From NCBI GenBank assembly GCA_937928385.1, contig CALEZD010000077.1, positions 62,001-126,000 of the forward strand: 64,000 bases of DNA. The letters run 5' to 3'. The DNA comes from an uncultured Bacteroidota bacterium (GTDB taxonomy: Bacteria; Bacteroidota; Bacteroidia; Chitinophagales; Chitinophagaceae). Under the pieces are notes generated by a model. It saw nothing but the letters and a program-made list of their open reading frames with translations. It did no database searches and was not told where the DNA came from. Position 1 is the first letter of the stretch, and each line of letters begins with the position of its first letter. Shown here one piece after another: positions 56,335 through 64,000 of the stretch. Made by a program: the position numbers and the translations under genes.

Positions 56335-57102
56335 ATGTCAGATACTCAAGGATACGTAAATATAGAGGTGGCCGACAGCATAGGTACTATTGAGTTCTTT
56401 CACCCCGCCAGCAATTCATTGCCCGGGGCTATACTCAACAAGCTGGCCGATACCATTACAGAGGCTGGTAAAAACGATGATATTAAAGTCATCGTACTGA
56501 AGAGTGCAGGCGACCGTGCATTTTGCGCAGGGGCGTCTTTTGATGAGCTTATCGCCATCAACGATGCAGAAGGCGGTTTGAAGTTTTTCAGTGGATTTGC
56601 CAAGGTGATTAATGCTATGCGTAAATGTCCTAAGTTCATTATCGGCCGTATACATGGCAAGGCTGTGGGCGGTGGTGTAGGCCTGGCTGCTTCTGTTGAC
56701 TATGCTATGGCTACCGAACATGCTTATGTAAAGCTCAGCGAACTGGCTGTAGGTATCGGCCCCTTCGTAGTAGGGCCGGCTGTAGAGCGCAAAATGGGTT
56801 TGTCGGCGTTTTCTATTCTGGCTACCGATGCTACCGAATGGCGCTCTGCTGAATGGGCACGCGACCATGGTTTGTATGCTGAGGTATGGAGCAATGCAAA
56901 TAAGATGGACGAAGCCATACAAGTGTTGGCCGATAAACTGGCACAAAGCAGCCCCGACGCCATGGCCGAGCTGAAGAAAGTATATTGGCAGGGCACTGAT
57001 CATTGGGATACTTTACTCACACAGCGCGCTGCCATCAGCGGCAGGCTGGTACTCAGCGATTTTACCCGCAATGCCATCAATAAGTTTAAGGCGAAAGCTT
57101 AG
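56335..57102 (+). CDS. Enoyl-CoA hydratase/isomerase family protein
   Basis: 255 residues of the crotonase fold. Oxyanion-hole segments: GDRAFCAGASFDELIAIND and HGKAVGGGVGLAASVDYAMATEH; the region with the usual catalytic acid reads KLSELAVGIGPFVVGPAVERKMG. It hydrates or isomerises an enoyl-CoA. It follows paaZ at 16 bp and should act on the same CoA pathway. The position after GGGVGLA is normally Glu or Asp depending on subfamily; the exact reaction is not assigned. Its stop is 2 bp from that of the convergent glycosyltransferase gene. Confidence 0.88.
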   Translation: MSDTQGYVNIEVADSIGTIEFFHPASNSLPGAILNKLADTITEAGKNDDIKVIVLKSAGDRAFCAGASFDELIAINDAEGGLKFFSGFAKVINAMRKCPKFIIGRIHGKAVGGGVGLAASVDYAMATEHAYVKLSELAVGIGPFVVGPAVERKMGLSAFSILATDATEWRSAEWARDHGLYAEVWSNANKMDEAIQVLADKLAQSSPDAMAELKKVYWQGTDHWDTLLTQRAAISGRLVLSDFTRNAINKFKAKA

Positions 57103-57104
57103 TA

Positions 57105-58205
57105 TTATTTAGCAGCCGCTATTAATACTTTTTCATATTCATCTACTATACGCGGCCAGTTGTACTGGTCGCGTATTTTTCTCAGGTTATTATCCAGCTT
57201 GTTGGTATGTGTCGCTTTGACCGTTACTTCCCGTATCACTGATATCAGTTGTTCCACATCAGCAAAGTAGAAAGCATCGTCGCCCAACACCGCCCTGTTG
57301 AACAGGTTGTCGTGCGCAGCTATCAGGCTGTTGGTGCCCATAGCTTCCAATAGCGATGGATTAGTGCCACCTACCGAATGCCCGTGAAAGTATAAGTGAG
57401 AAAAATAGCGCAGGTTGTTGATAACTGTTGTATCGTATATGCCACCCAGGAAGCGTATGCCGGGTTTATGCCCGTAAGTATCTACCAGGTGTTTACCGAA
57501 TGCATTTTCGGTTTTGCCCACTACCAGTAGTGGCCTGCCCGTGCCGCTCAGTACATGGGCCTTCAGTATCATTTCTATATTGTTTTCAGGCTCCATACGT
57601 GCTATCAGCATATTGTAGTCAAAGTGTTGCACATCGTATTTCTCCAGTAATGGCTCATAAGGGTCTTCAAATATATCGGCACCGTAGGCTATAAAGTGAG
57701 ATGGCTTGTTGTATTCTTCTTTCAGGTATTTTTCAATACCCAGCGAGTCTGCAATCAATACATCGGCATTTAGTGCTGCCCAGCGTTCAGCCCGTTTCAG
57801 AAATTTTTGCACCTTAGAGCTATACTTGCTGCGTTTCCACTCCAGCCCGTCCATGTTCACCACGTTCTTGCAGTTCTTTGGCCATAGCTTATACCATATA
57901 CTGTTGCTGGTATAACCCAGTTGCAGCAATACGTGAAATTTACGTTTTCGTGCGTCCCTGATGCAGTTCAGGTCGTATATAAACTGTCCTGCAGTCCCTA
58001 TTTTTTTTTCGGGGTCGTAGCAATGTATAATATTGACCCCATTCCATGTGTTTTGCTGGTACTCATGGTCGTGCGAGTTGTACACCCATACGTTATGCCC
58101 CTTCTTCACCAGGCCTGCTGCCAGGTATTCGGCGCATTGTTCAAAGCCACCATACCTGTTGGGTATGCCGCGTGTACCTAATATGCCTATTCTTAAACCG
58201 CTCAT
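57105..58205 (-). CDS. DUF1972-type glycosyltransferase (rhamnosyltransferase-like)
   Basis: 366 residues, GT4-like. N-terminal DUF1972 signature: LRIGILGTRGIPNRYGGFEQCAEYLAAGLVKKGHNVWVY; further LLQLGYTSNSIWYKLWPKN, VVNMDGLEWKRSKYS and GGTNPSLLEAMG with the EX7E-type acidic region. Family members add deoxysugars such as rhamnose or fucose to lipid-linked repeat units. Last gene of the minus-strand polysaccharide run, 20 bp after the GT4 gene. Confidence 0.88.
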   Translation of the reverse strand: MSGLRIGILGTRGIPNRYGGFEQCAEYLAAGLVKKGHNVWVYNSHDHEYQQNTWNGVNIIHCYDPEKKIGTAGQFIYDLNCIRDARKRKFHVLLQLGYTSNSIWYKLWPKNCKNVVNMDGLEWKRSKYSSKVQKFLKRAERWAALNADVLIADSLGIEKYLKEEYNKPSHFIAYGADIFEDPYEPLLEKYDVQHFDYNMLIARMEPENNIEMILKAHVLSGTGRPLLVVGKTENAFGKHLVDTYGHKPGIRFLGGIYDTTVINNLRYFSHLYFHGHSVGGTNPSLLEAMGTNSLIAAHDNLFNRAVLGDDAFYFADVEQLISVIREVTVKATHTNKLDNNLRKIRDQYNWPRIVDEYEKVLIAAAK

Positions 58206-58225
58206 CTTTTACTATACAAAGGACG

Positions 58226-59305
58226 TTAAACTTTTAATACTTGTCTATATGCTGCCAGAGTTTCTTCGGCAGCGCGTTCCCACGTATAGTTATTCAGTAT
58301 CCTGGTACGGAATTTTTCGCTGAAGGGAGCGCTGTATGCGGCATCAATAGCTTCTTTTATAGATGCAGGGCTGTCGGGGTTGCAATACCATGCATCGTCT
58401 TTATAGTAGTCGCGTGTATCGCCAAGGTCGGTCACTACTATATTACAGCCCATTACTGCAGCTTCTAAAGAGGATAAACCTGTTGTTTCGAAATAACTGG
58501 GCAGTACATGTACTTTAGCGTTGCTGTATGCGGTAAACAATTCCTCGTCACCCAGGTGTTCTTCGATATGTACATTGGAGGCAGCCTCGGCTTTACATTG
58601 TTCGTAATAGGCAGCGGAGTTAAGTGAAGGCTTACCGTGTATATATAATTGGTAAGGGGTATTGTTTAAAGCCCTTATGAGGGTCAATTGATTTTTATGT
58701 GGTTCAATTCTAGCCATACACAGCACAGCGTCTTTGTACTTAGGGCTATATGGATATTGCTTATCCAGGTATTTTGTGTTTATACCATTGGGTACTACAC
58801 GATAGGGGCCGGATACATTATACCTGGAAGTAAAACGGCGGTACTCGCTTTCAGAATTAGGAAGCAACATTGCCGCTTTCGATGCTATATACCTGATAGA
58901 TTGCCGGTGTCCTTTCAGTAAATAATCCCGACTGACTATTTTTTCACCATTCTTCACTGCACGGCCTATAGCTTTAATATACTCCATGCCGTCGTCTCCA
59001 AATAATTTTTTAAGGATTCTCTGTGCAATGCCAACGCCTTGCTTTCTTATTCCATATTCCACAAAAATAGTGGAGACAACATAAGGTGTATTGGATTTTT
59101 TTATGTGTGCGAGTATGTTTGCAGGGCGTATTATGTTGAAAAAGTGCAATAAGTCGTACTTGCTATAATCTATATGTTCGTTTGCCAGGTACACATCTAT
59201 ATGCACACCTAAGGGACGCAGGTATTGCGCGGTCAGTTCTAACTGCCGGGTATCACCACCGGGAGAAGTGTACAAGGTAGCCCTTGATATAAAAGCAACG
59301 TTCAT
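58226..59305 (-). CDS. Glycosyltransferase family 4 protein (a)
   Basis: 359 residues, GT-B fold. N-terminus: MNVAFISRATLYTSPGGDTRQLELTAQYL; donor side: KDAVLCMARIEPHKNQLTLIRALN, HVLPSYFETTGLSSLEAAVMGCNIVVTD with the E-x7-E motif. It adds one sugar to the growing repeat unit on the cytoplasmic face. Placed 16 bp after the GT2 gene and 20 bp before the DUF1972 glycosyltransferase gene. Confidence 0.9.
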   Translation of the reverse strand: MNVAFISRATLYTSPGGDTRQLELTAQYLRPLGVHIDVYLANEHIDYSKYDLLHFFNIIRPANILAHIKKSNTPYVVSTIFVEYGIRKQGVGIAQRILKKLFGDDGMEYIKAIGRAVKNGEKIVSRDYLLKGHRQSIRYIASKAAMLLPNSESEYRRFTSRYNVSGPYRVVPNGINTKYLDKQYPYSPKYKDAVLCMARIEPHKNQLTLIRALNNTPYQLYIHGKPSLNSAAYYEQCKAEAASNVHIEEHLGDEELFTAYSNAKVHVLPSYFETTGLSSLEAAVMGCNIVVTDLGDTRDYYKDDAWYCNPDSPASIKEAIDAAYSAPFSEKFRTRILNNYTWERAAEETLAAYRQVLKV

Positions 59306-59321
59306 TTATGATGCAAAAGTA

Positions 59322-60287
59322 TTAATTCTCCTTTTGTTTTTTCTGCCGGTAAATTGAGCTTATTGCTTTTTGGGGGAGAAAAGACAGAAGGTATAGCATG
59401 TAGGGTTCTATTTTCCATGGTGTCACCCTTATCGCCTGTGCCAGGTGTTTCCTGGCCTTGGATGGCTGATAATTGTTCCACAGAAATTTTTTGCCCACCA
59501 TGCTGTAGTATGCAGCATGTTTATACTTTTTGAAATTTTGATTGGCTAAGATACTTTTAACTCTTTCTGCGTCCTCTTCTGTCACATAGCCTTGTTCTAT
59601 AGACTTGTATTTTATCTTTTGGAACTCAGATCCCCGCCAACGCTCATCAATAGTTACCGAATCGGGGTTGAACCTCACTTTAATTAAAGCATGTTCAAAG
59701 TTTCTGACTTTCCCAAGTTGTATCAATCTCCACCATAACAGGTGGTCTTCAAACGTGATGGCACCCTTGTCGTATCCACCTACTTCTATTACTTTCTGCT
59801 TATAAAACATCACTGCGGAATGTATAAAAGGGCAGGTGGTATAATTCTGCAATCTTATCTGTTCATCAGTATATGCATTAAACTTGTAGGTGAAGATGTA
59901 TGTGCCGTTTTCTTCAATATAATCTGCCTCGCTTCCTACAAGGATATAATCAGGGTTGGCTTTCAGGAAATCATATTGTAGTTGCAGCCTGTCCGGGTAG
60001 CATACGTCATCAGCGTCGAAGCGTGCAATCAGGTCTCCCTTTGCCAGCTCCAACCCTTTATTGAGGGCGCCAATCACACCTGCATTAGACTGGTTGTACA
60101 GCCTGATTCGCGAATCGGTATATTGCCGGATAATCTTTTCAGTATCATCGGTAGAGCCGTCATTTATGATCAGGAATTCGAAGTCTGAAAAGGTTTGCTG
60201 TAATACACTGTCAATTGCTTCAGCAATATAGCCGGCAGCATTATATGCCGGCATCAGTACGGTAACCAACGGATTTTTCACCTGCAT
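59322..60287 (-). CDS. Glycosyltransferase family 2 protein
   Basis: 321 residues, GT-A fold: VTVLMPAYNAAGYIAEAIDSVLQQTFSDFEFLIINDGSTDDT, DLIARFDADDVCYPDRLQLQ with the DxD motif, and FIHSAVMFYKQKVIEVGGYD. An inverting transferase that adds one sugar to the repeat unit. The C-terminal part (from about 220) is basic and helical, suited to the membrane surface. Its ATG overlaps the polymerase stop by one base, and the GT4 gene starts 16 bp after its own stop. Confidence 0.92.
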   Translation of the reverse strand: MQVKNPLVTVLMPAYNAAGYIAEAIDSVLQQTFSDFEFLIINDGSTDDTEKIIRQYTDSRIRLYNQSNAGVIGALNKGLELAKGDLIARFDADDVCYPDRLQLQYDFLKANPDYILVGSEADYIEENGTYIFTYKFNAYTDEQIRLQNYTTCPFIHSAVMFYKQKVIEVGGYDKGAITFEDHLLWWRLIQLGKVRNFEHALIKVRFNPDSVTIDERWRGSEFQKIKYKSIEQGYVTEEDAERVKSILANQNFKKYKHAAYYSMVGKKFLWNNYQPSKARKHLAQAIRVTPWKIEPYMLYLLSFLPQKAISSIYRQKKQKEN

Positions 60288-61825
60288 CAGGTATGATTTT
60301 CTTTTTCGATATCAACTAACATCAGCCACTCAAAAAAAGGAACAACACATAAAGTATCAAAGATATAACTCAAGTGGGCGAAGGGCAATAAAATGATAAA
60401 CAACCAAAGTCCGTAAGTCAGTTTATGAAATGACTTCAAAAAATACCCGACGTAAAAAAAGATGAATAGCAGGGCTCCCAATATGCCATACTCACCAAAT
60501 ATCTGGTTGTAAAAGCTGTCAGGGAAATTAGCAGTCGAATAGAATTCCTTATCACTCCGCATGCGTTCCTCTATCAGCAATACGTGGTTCTCTTTATATT
60601 CCTGCGATGCAAAGTGCGGCAGTACATTCATAAATAACCTGCTGGAATCGTAGCCAGCCATCTTTTGGGCAATGTGCGAAGAGAAACGTGTAGTGCCTGC
60701 ACCAAAAAAAAGGTGCACCGGCGAGCTTTTTAAGTATTGCATGGTTTCCAATACGGCTAAGGTTTTGCCTTGCAACTTCATTACATAGGTCTTCGTCATA
60801 TTCCGCATGATGGCGATGCGGGAGGTTTTATCTGCTGTGCCTGATTGCTGGGTGGCGGTAGTGAAGTATAGTTTCTCCTTATCCATCCCTTTTGTCTTCA
60901 TCTCATAGTATTCTGAGGCAGTCATGGTGAAGGCTTCAGCGTGTGGCTTCTGGTCCGATAACATTCCTTTATAATTATTCTTACCCTCCACCTCTATCGA
61001 AAAGATTTTATTTTTGACTTTGGCAACAAAATAGTTAGCATTGTCCGGCGATACTGTTACGTACAAAAAGATAATCAGCAATATGTAAGCGGGAATATAC
61101 AGCGCAAAATTACCCGGGGGAGCGATTCTTTTCAGCCAGGTTATTTTACCATTGGTGAGGGCGTACAATGTACCTGTAAAGAACAGGCCCAGCAGTACGC
61201 TGCCAAATACAATTGTACCAAAGTTACTGAACACGAGTATCACGCATACGCTGGCAAGCATAGCATGAAACCAGTTTCTCTTAAACAGGAAATATATTGC
61301 CAGGAAACCGCTTACTGTAACATTATACAGTGAGTTTTCCATGAATGTGCCGAATACATTGTCTCCTGTTGACATGCCATAGGGAAACTCAAGCCCGACG
61401 TATGGATTCAAAGTGCCTGTACTCAACATGATACGCACCAGCTGGCCGATGCAAAACAGGAAGTGTAGTACGATAAACAGCTTCAGGGTTTTATGCGAAG
61501 TAGCCGTTCCGTAGCGTTCTATACTCAGTTTTATCTGGTGAAAGCTCAAAAATGAAAAGACCCATAGCGCATTACCGGCAATAAAAGCGATTGTATATTC
61601 ATAAGAAAAGTCTCTGACGAACAGGAAAAAATTAATGCAACTGAGTAACAATAATAGAGGTATAAATAAAGGTACCCTTCCCTTGGTTATGCCAAACTTG
61701 AAATCCGGCCTTGCAACATATACAAATAACAGTCCCAATAATTTAAGGGAAAATATTGCCTGGTTGGTAAACAACAGCAGGAATAGTAATAATACCCAAT
61801 CAATATTTTTCTGTTTGTATCCCAA
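60287..61825 (-). CDS. O-antigen polymerase/ligase-like membrane protein
   Basis: 512 residues with about 10-12 membrane segments and one large periplasmic loop (about 260-410). Position between glycosyltransferases and a flippase fits a Wzy-type polymerase that joins repeat units in the periplasm. The sequence itself is too diverged for a firm family call. The start is uncertain: the frame has TTG 61825 (MGYKQKNIDWVLLL) shortly after the GT4 stop, and no ATG is available nearby. Confidence 0.7.
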   Translation of the reverse strand: MGYKQKNIDWVLLLFLLLFTNQAIFSLKLLGLLFVYVARPDFKFGITKGRVPLFIPLLLLLSCINFFLFVRDFSYEYTIAFIAGNALWVFSFLSFHQIKLSIERYGTATSHKTLKLFIVLHFLFCIGQLVRIMLSTGTLNPYVGLEFPYGMSTGDNVFGTFMENSLYNVTVSGFLAIYFLFKRNWFHAMLASVCVILVFSNFGTIVFGSVLLGLFFTGTLYALTNGKITWLKRIAPPGNFALYIPAYILLIIFLYVTVSPDNANYFVAKVKNKIFSIEVEGKNNYKGMLSDQKPHAEAFTMTASEYYEMKTKGMDKEKLYFTTATQQSGTADKTSRIAIMRNMTKTYVMKLQGKTLAVLETMQYLKSSPVHLFFGAGTTRFSSHIAQKMAGYDSSRLFMNVLPHFASQEYKENHVLLIEERMRSDKEFYSTANFPDSFYNQIFGEYGILGALLFIFFYVGYFLKSFHKLTYGLWLFIILLPFAHLSYIFDTLCVVPFFEWLMLVDIEKENHT

Positions 61826-61838
61826 AGTATTTATATCG

Positions 61839-63053
61839 TCACTTCTTTTTTTCGACTACAGATTTGTAATACGCGATGTTCTTTTTTGCCACTACGGTAA
61901 TATCAAATTCTGAAATTATCCTTTCTTTCCCTGCCTGTGCAATTTTTGAGCAAATATCCTGATTTTGATACAAGTAACATATACTATCTGCAATGTTGCC
62001 TACATCCGTTGGGTCAGCAAGTATGCCGTTTTCATTGTGGCTTATCAGCTCTGGCCCCGACGACCGGGTAGTATACACAACAGCAGTACCACACATCATT
62101 GCCTCCATGGGTGCCAAAGCAAAGCTCTCAGTTAAAGATGGGAATACTGCTATTGTTGAACTCTTTAAAGTATTCAGAAGGGTATGGCGGTCCACATGCC
62201 CTCTGAAGTCTACATTTTTATGATACCGGGGGTCAATAAGCGTGCGTACCCTGTCAACGGGCCCCTTACCTAATATTATTAAACGCGCGTCGGGAAATCG
62301 CGAGTTGACGATATTCCATGCCCTTGCGAGGTTGAAGATCCCTTTGTTTTCTGACAAGGCGCCTGTATATACAACCCTGTTTATACGGGCGGATGATGGT
62401 TGGCCCGGTTCAATGTCCTGTACATTAATACCATTATACACCACATCTATCCTGCCATTATATTCTCCAAACTCAATAGCTTTTTCTGCCCTGTACTTGC
62501 TCACGGCGCATACAGCATCGGCCTGCTGTAATATTTGTCTTTCGGTTGCTGCTACATACCCGGGTACAGCCTGCCCGTTATTTCTACCGATATAGGTTAA
62601 TGAGCCATGCAGTTTTACCACTACAGGCACAGACATCTTGGGAAAAGGTACTGTTTGTTTGCAAAAACGGATATAGTCATTATAGTCCGGCATTTCAATA
62701 ATATCTATAGAATGCCTTGTTATCAGCGCCTCCAGGAAATCTTTATACCGCCCCAGGCTGTGTTTAATATCCCACTGAAAGACACCTGACCGGCGCAGCA
62801 GCTTATATATACCTCTTATCAACAACTTATCTTGCCTTGCAAACATGCCTGATGCCAATACGCGCCTGAACCTGTACACTTTCACCCCATTATCGTCAAA
62901 CTCGTCATCGCCGCCATAGCCCCAGTCGTAAAAACCTGCTACAACTACATTGTGGCCCTGTTGTACAAGCTCCTTGGCAAGCATTTGAACGACCGTTCCT
63001 ATACCACCGTGGCGGCCCGGGGGATATTCGTCACATAAATACAGGATATTCAT
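61839..63053 (-). CDS. Glycosyltransferase family 4 protein (b)
   Basis: 404 residues, GT-B fold. N-terminus: MNILYLCDEYPPGRHGGIGTVVQMLAKELVQQGHNV; donor side: RVVYTGALSENKGIFNLARAW, ARLIILGKGPVDRVR, VFPSLTESFALAPMEAMMCGTAVVYT with E-x7-E. Adds a sugar to the repeat unit in the cytoplasm. Its start overlaps the flippase stop (ATGA). Confidence 0.92.
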   Translation of the reverse strand: MNILYLCDEYPPGRHGGIGTVVQMLAKELVQQGHNVVVAGFYDWGYGGDDEFDDNGVKVYRFRRVLASGMFARQDKLLIRGIYKLLRRSGVFQWDIKHSLGRYKDFLEALITRHSIDIIEMPDYNDYIRFCKQTVPFPKMSVPVVVKLHGSLTYIGRNNGQAVPGYVAATERQILQQADAVCAVSKYRAEKAIEFGEYNGRIDVVYNGINVQDIEPGQPSSARINRVVYTGALSENKGIFNLARAWNIVNSRFPDARLIILGKGPVDRVRTLIDPRYHKNVDFRGHVDRHTLLNTLKSSTIAVFPSLTESFALAPMEAMMCGTAVVYTTRSSGPELISHNENGILADPTDVGNIADSICYLYQNQDICSKIAQAGKERIISEFDITVVAKKNIAYYKSVVEKKK

Positions 63054-64000
63054 TTTCTGATTAGCGCCAATAAGGTAAGTAAATTTTGTTTGCGTATAGT
63101 ACGGGTAATAAACCCTGCTGCAATATATATTAATAATGCTGCAAGCACCCTGAAGGCAACATGGATATGTAGCCGGGTAGATAACAGGTATGCTCCCACA
63201 GCAATGAGCATGAATAAAAGCATAGGCCTGACGGGTACTTTTATTATATAGTCTTGTACCAGCTTGTAAAAGAATGCAGCCTGTATGATAGTGGTGATAA
63301 AATAGGCAATGGCAGCGCCTATGCTACTGTACAATGGTATCAACACCAGGTTGAGGACTACATTTGAAACAGCAGTAATAACAGTTATCGTGGTTATTTT
63401 CTTGTATTTTCTTGCTGAAAAGGACAATGTCCATAGCAGGTTGATGAAAAAATGCAAAGGGATGCACACGGAAAGTATGATAAACTCCGCTTCGTTTTTG
63501 CTGCCATATTTGTCGGCAAAATTAGGAATGCTATCCAGCACCGGTGCCCATATAATACTGAAAACCAGTGGTATTAATACGGCAATAAACGCCTCAACGG
63601 TAAAGATGTCGTTAACTATAGTCTTTTTTTCCTCAGACAAACGCCCGTCTTTTGCCAGTTGGTTGGCAAAAATATTAAGGATTACAGGGGCGATAATCAC
63701 AATAGGCAGACGCGCAAGCTCATAGGCCCTGTATGCAAAACTGTAGGCAGCAGTTGCCGCAAAGGAAACACCGATTATCCCTAATAATATCCAGTCTATT
63801 CTTGATAATGTGGTGTCAAAAATGGCCGACAGATATTGTGGGGTCGCTTCTTTGATAAGTTTTTTATAGGCTTGCATCTTAAAGCGGAATGAAAAATCAG
63901 TTTTTGCTAAGATGTATATCAATAATGCTATAAACTCTAACAAAGAGGAACCTATAAAAATCAATGCTACCACCTCTACCGACAAATAGCTCATTTTCAC
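63050..64000 (-). CDS. Polysaccharide flippase (Wzx/MATE-like), C-terminal part, cut by window edge
   Basis: 316 residues in frame to the window end, with about nine to ten hydrophobic segments. The text LLEFIALLIYILAKTDFSFRFKMQAYKKLIKEATPQYLSAIFDTT and YSFAYRAYELARLPIVIIAPVILNIFA is that of the oligosaccharide flippase family, which moves lipid-linked repeat units across the inner membrane. The family usually has about 420-490 residues, so roughly the first 110-170 residues lie outside the window. First visible gene of the polysaccharide run. Confidence 0.85.
   Translation of the reverse strand: MKMSYLSVEVVALIFIGSSLLEFIALLIYILAKTDFSFRFKMQAYKKLIKEATPQYLSAIFDTTLSRIDWILLGIIGVSFAATAAYSFAYRAYELARLPIVIIAPVILNIFANQLAKDGRLSEEKKTIVNDIFTVEAFIAVLIPLVFSIIWAPVLDSIPNFADKYGSKNEAEFIILSVCIPLHFFINLLWTLSFSARKYKKITTITVITAVSNVVLNLVLIPLYSSIGAAIAYFITTIIQAAFFYKLVQDYIIKVPVRPMLLFMLIAVGAYLLSTRLHIHVAFRVLAALLIYIAAGFITRTIRKQNLLTLLALIRK

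Noticed and set aside
1..64000. tRNA, rRNA, prophage or complete insertion sequence
   Set aside because: No cloverleaf with a T-loop, no rRNA-like stretch, no phage structural genes and no transposase other than the RAYT were seen by eye.

Overview
The window is bacterial chromosomal DNA of a Bacteroidota member, most like the Chitinophagaceae/Chitinophagales. Signs are type IX secretion (a PorT-like protein, two proteins with type A sorting domains, one with a type B/CHU_C domain), SusC-style TonB-dependent receptors with an N-terminal carboxypeptidase-like domain, BshC (bacillithiol), a PssA, an ECF sigma factor followed by a transmembrane regulator, weak Shine-Dalgarno sites, and -7 boxes of the Bacteroidota TAnnTTTG type. 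I see no rRNA, tRNA, CRISPR array, prophage or complete insertion sequence. The one mobile-type gene is a REP-associated tyrosine transposase (RAYT).

Layout. 0-4 kb (minus): trans-sulfuration PLP enzyme, 3-oxoadipyl-CoA-type thiolase, O/P-type porin, and the start of an ACMSD-like amidohydrolase cut by the window edge. 4-8 kb: small stand-alone genes (DUF1579, DinB-like, MGMT-like without its cysteine, PorT, ABM monooxygenase plus a 41-residue membrane protein, a metallopeptidase-like protein with HQxxH in place of HExxH). 8.2-11.1 kb (plus): an unknown protein, an integral membrane protein, a histidine kinase and a LuxR-type regulator, closely spaced. 11.1-21.9 kb (minus): double-HTH regulator, lipoprotein, a 1724-residue T9SS cargo protein with SBBP and Ig-like repeats, two paralogous cysteine-rich mini-lipoproteins, a TonB-dependent receptor and ribulose-phosphate epimerase. 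22.4-27.8 kb (plus): a PPOX-fold protein, aspartate-semialdehyde dehydrogenase, then a HmuY-like T9SS protein and a TonB-dependent receptor with heme-receptor-like boxes. 27.8-30.9 kb (minus): RpiB, TatC, a membrane-anchored trypsin-like protein with an anti-sigma-like cytoplasmic part, and its ECF sigma factor. 31.1 kb (plus): a small acidic lipoprotein, divergent from the sigma gene.

31.3-32.8 kb is a non-coding repeat field around the RAYT gene, with REP palindromes, tandem repeats and 53-bp repeats. 32.8-37 kb (minus): RsmI, PurS, PssA, a beta-barrel protein and BshC. 37-41.1 kb (plus): RadC, a Gfo/Idh/MocA oxidoreductase, a lipoprotein and a polyprenyl-phosphate sugar transferase. 41.1-46.9 kb (minus): response regulator and double-PAS kinase, FolC, TonB, radical SAM protein. 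47-57.1 kb: T9SS type B protein, a cytosine-deaminase-like enzyme with a MazG-like enzyme, MoxR ATPase, DUF1569 protein, a GT39-like membrane protein, PaaZ and an enoyl-CoA hydratase. 57.1-64 kb (minus): a surface polysaccharide operon of flippase (cut by the window edge), two GT4, a polymerase-like protein, a GT2 and a DUF1972-type glycosyltransferase. The sugar transferase at 39.7 kb could start the same polymer.

The strongest leads are: (1) the ECF sigma / trypsin-anti-sigma fusion / lipoprotein locus, where both divergent genes carry the same bipartite element GGTTACCTTTT-N11-TATTAAT; (2) the RAYT with REP palindromes showing a compensatory base-pair change; (3) a HmuY-like heme-uptake pair in which the binding protein has a T9SS signal instead of a lipobox; (4) a candidate ~90-nt small RNA near 22.25 kb. 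All functional calls come from reading the sequence; no search was run.
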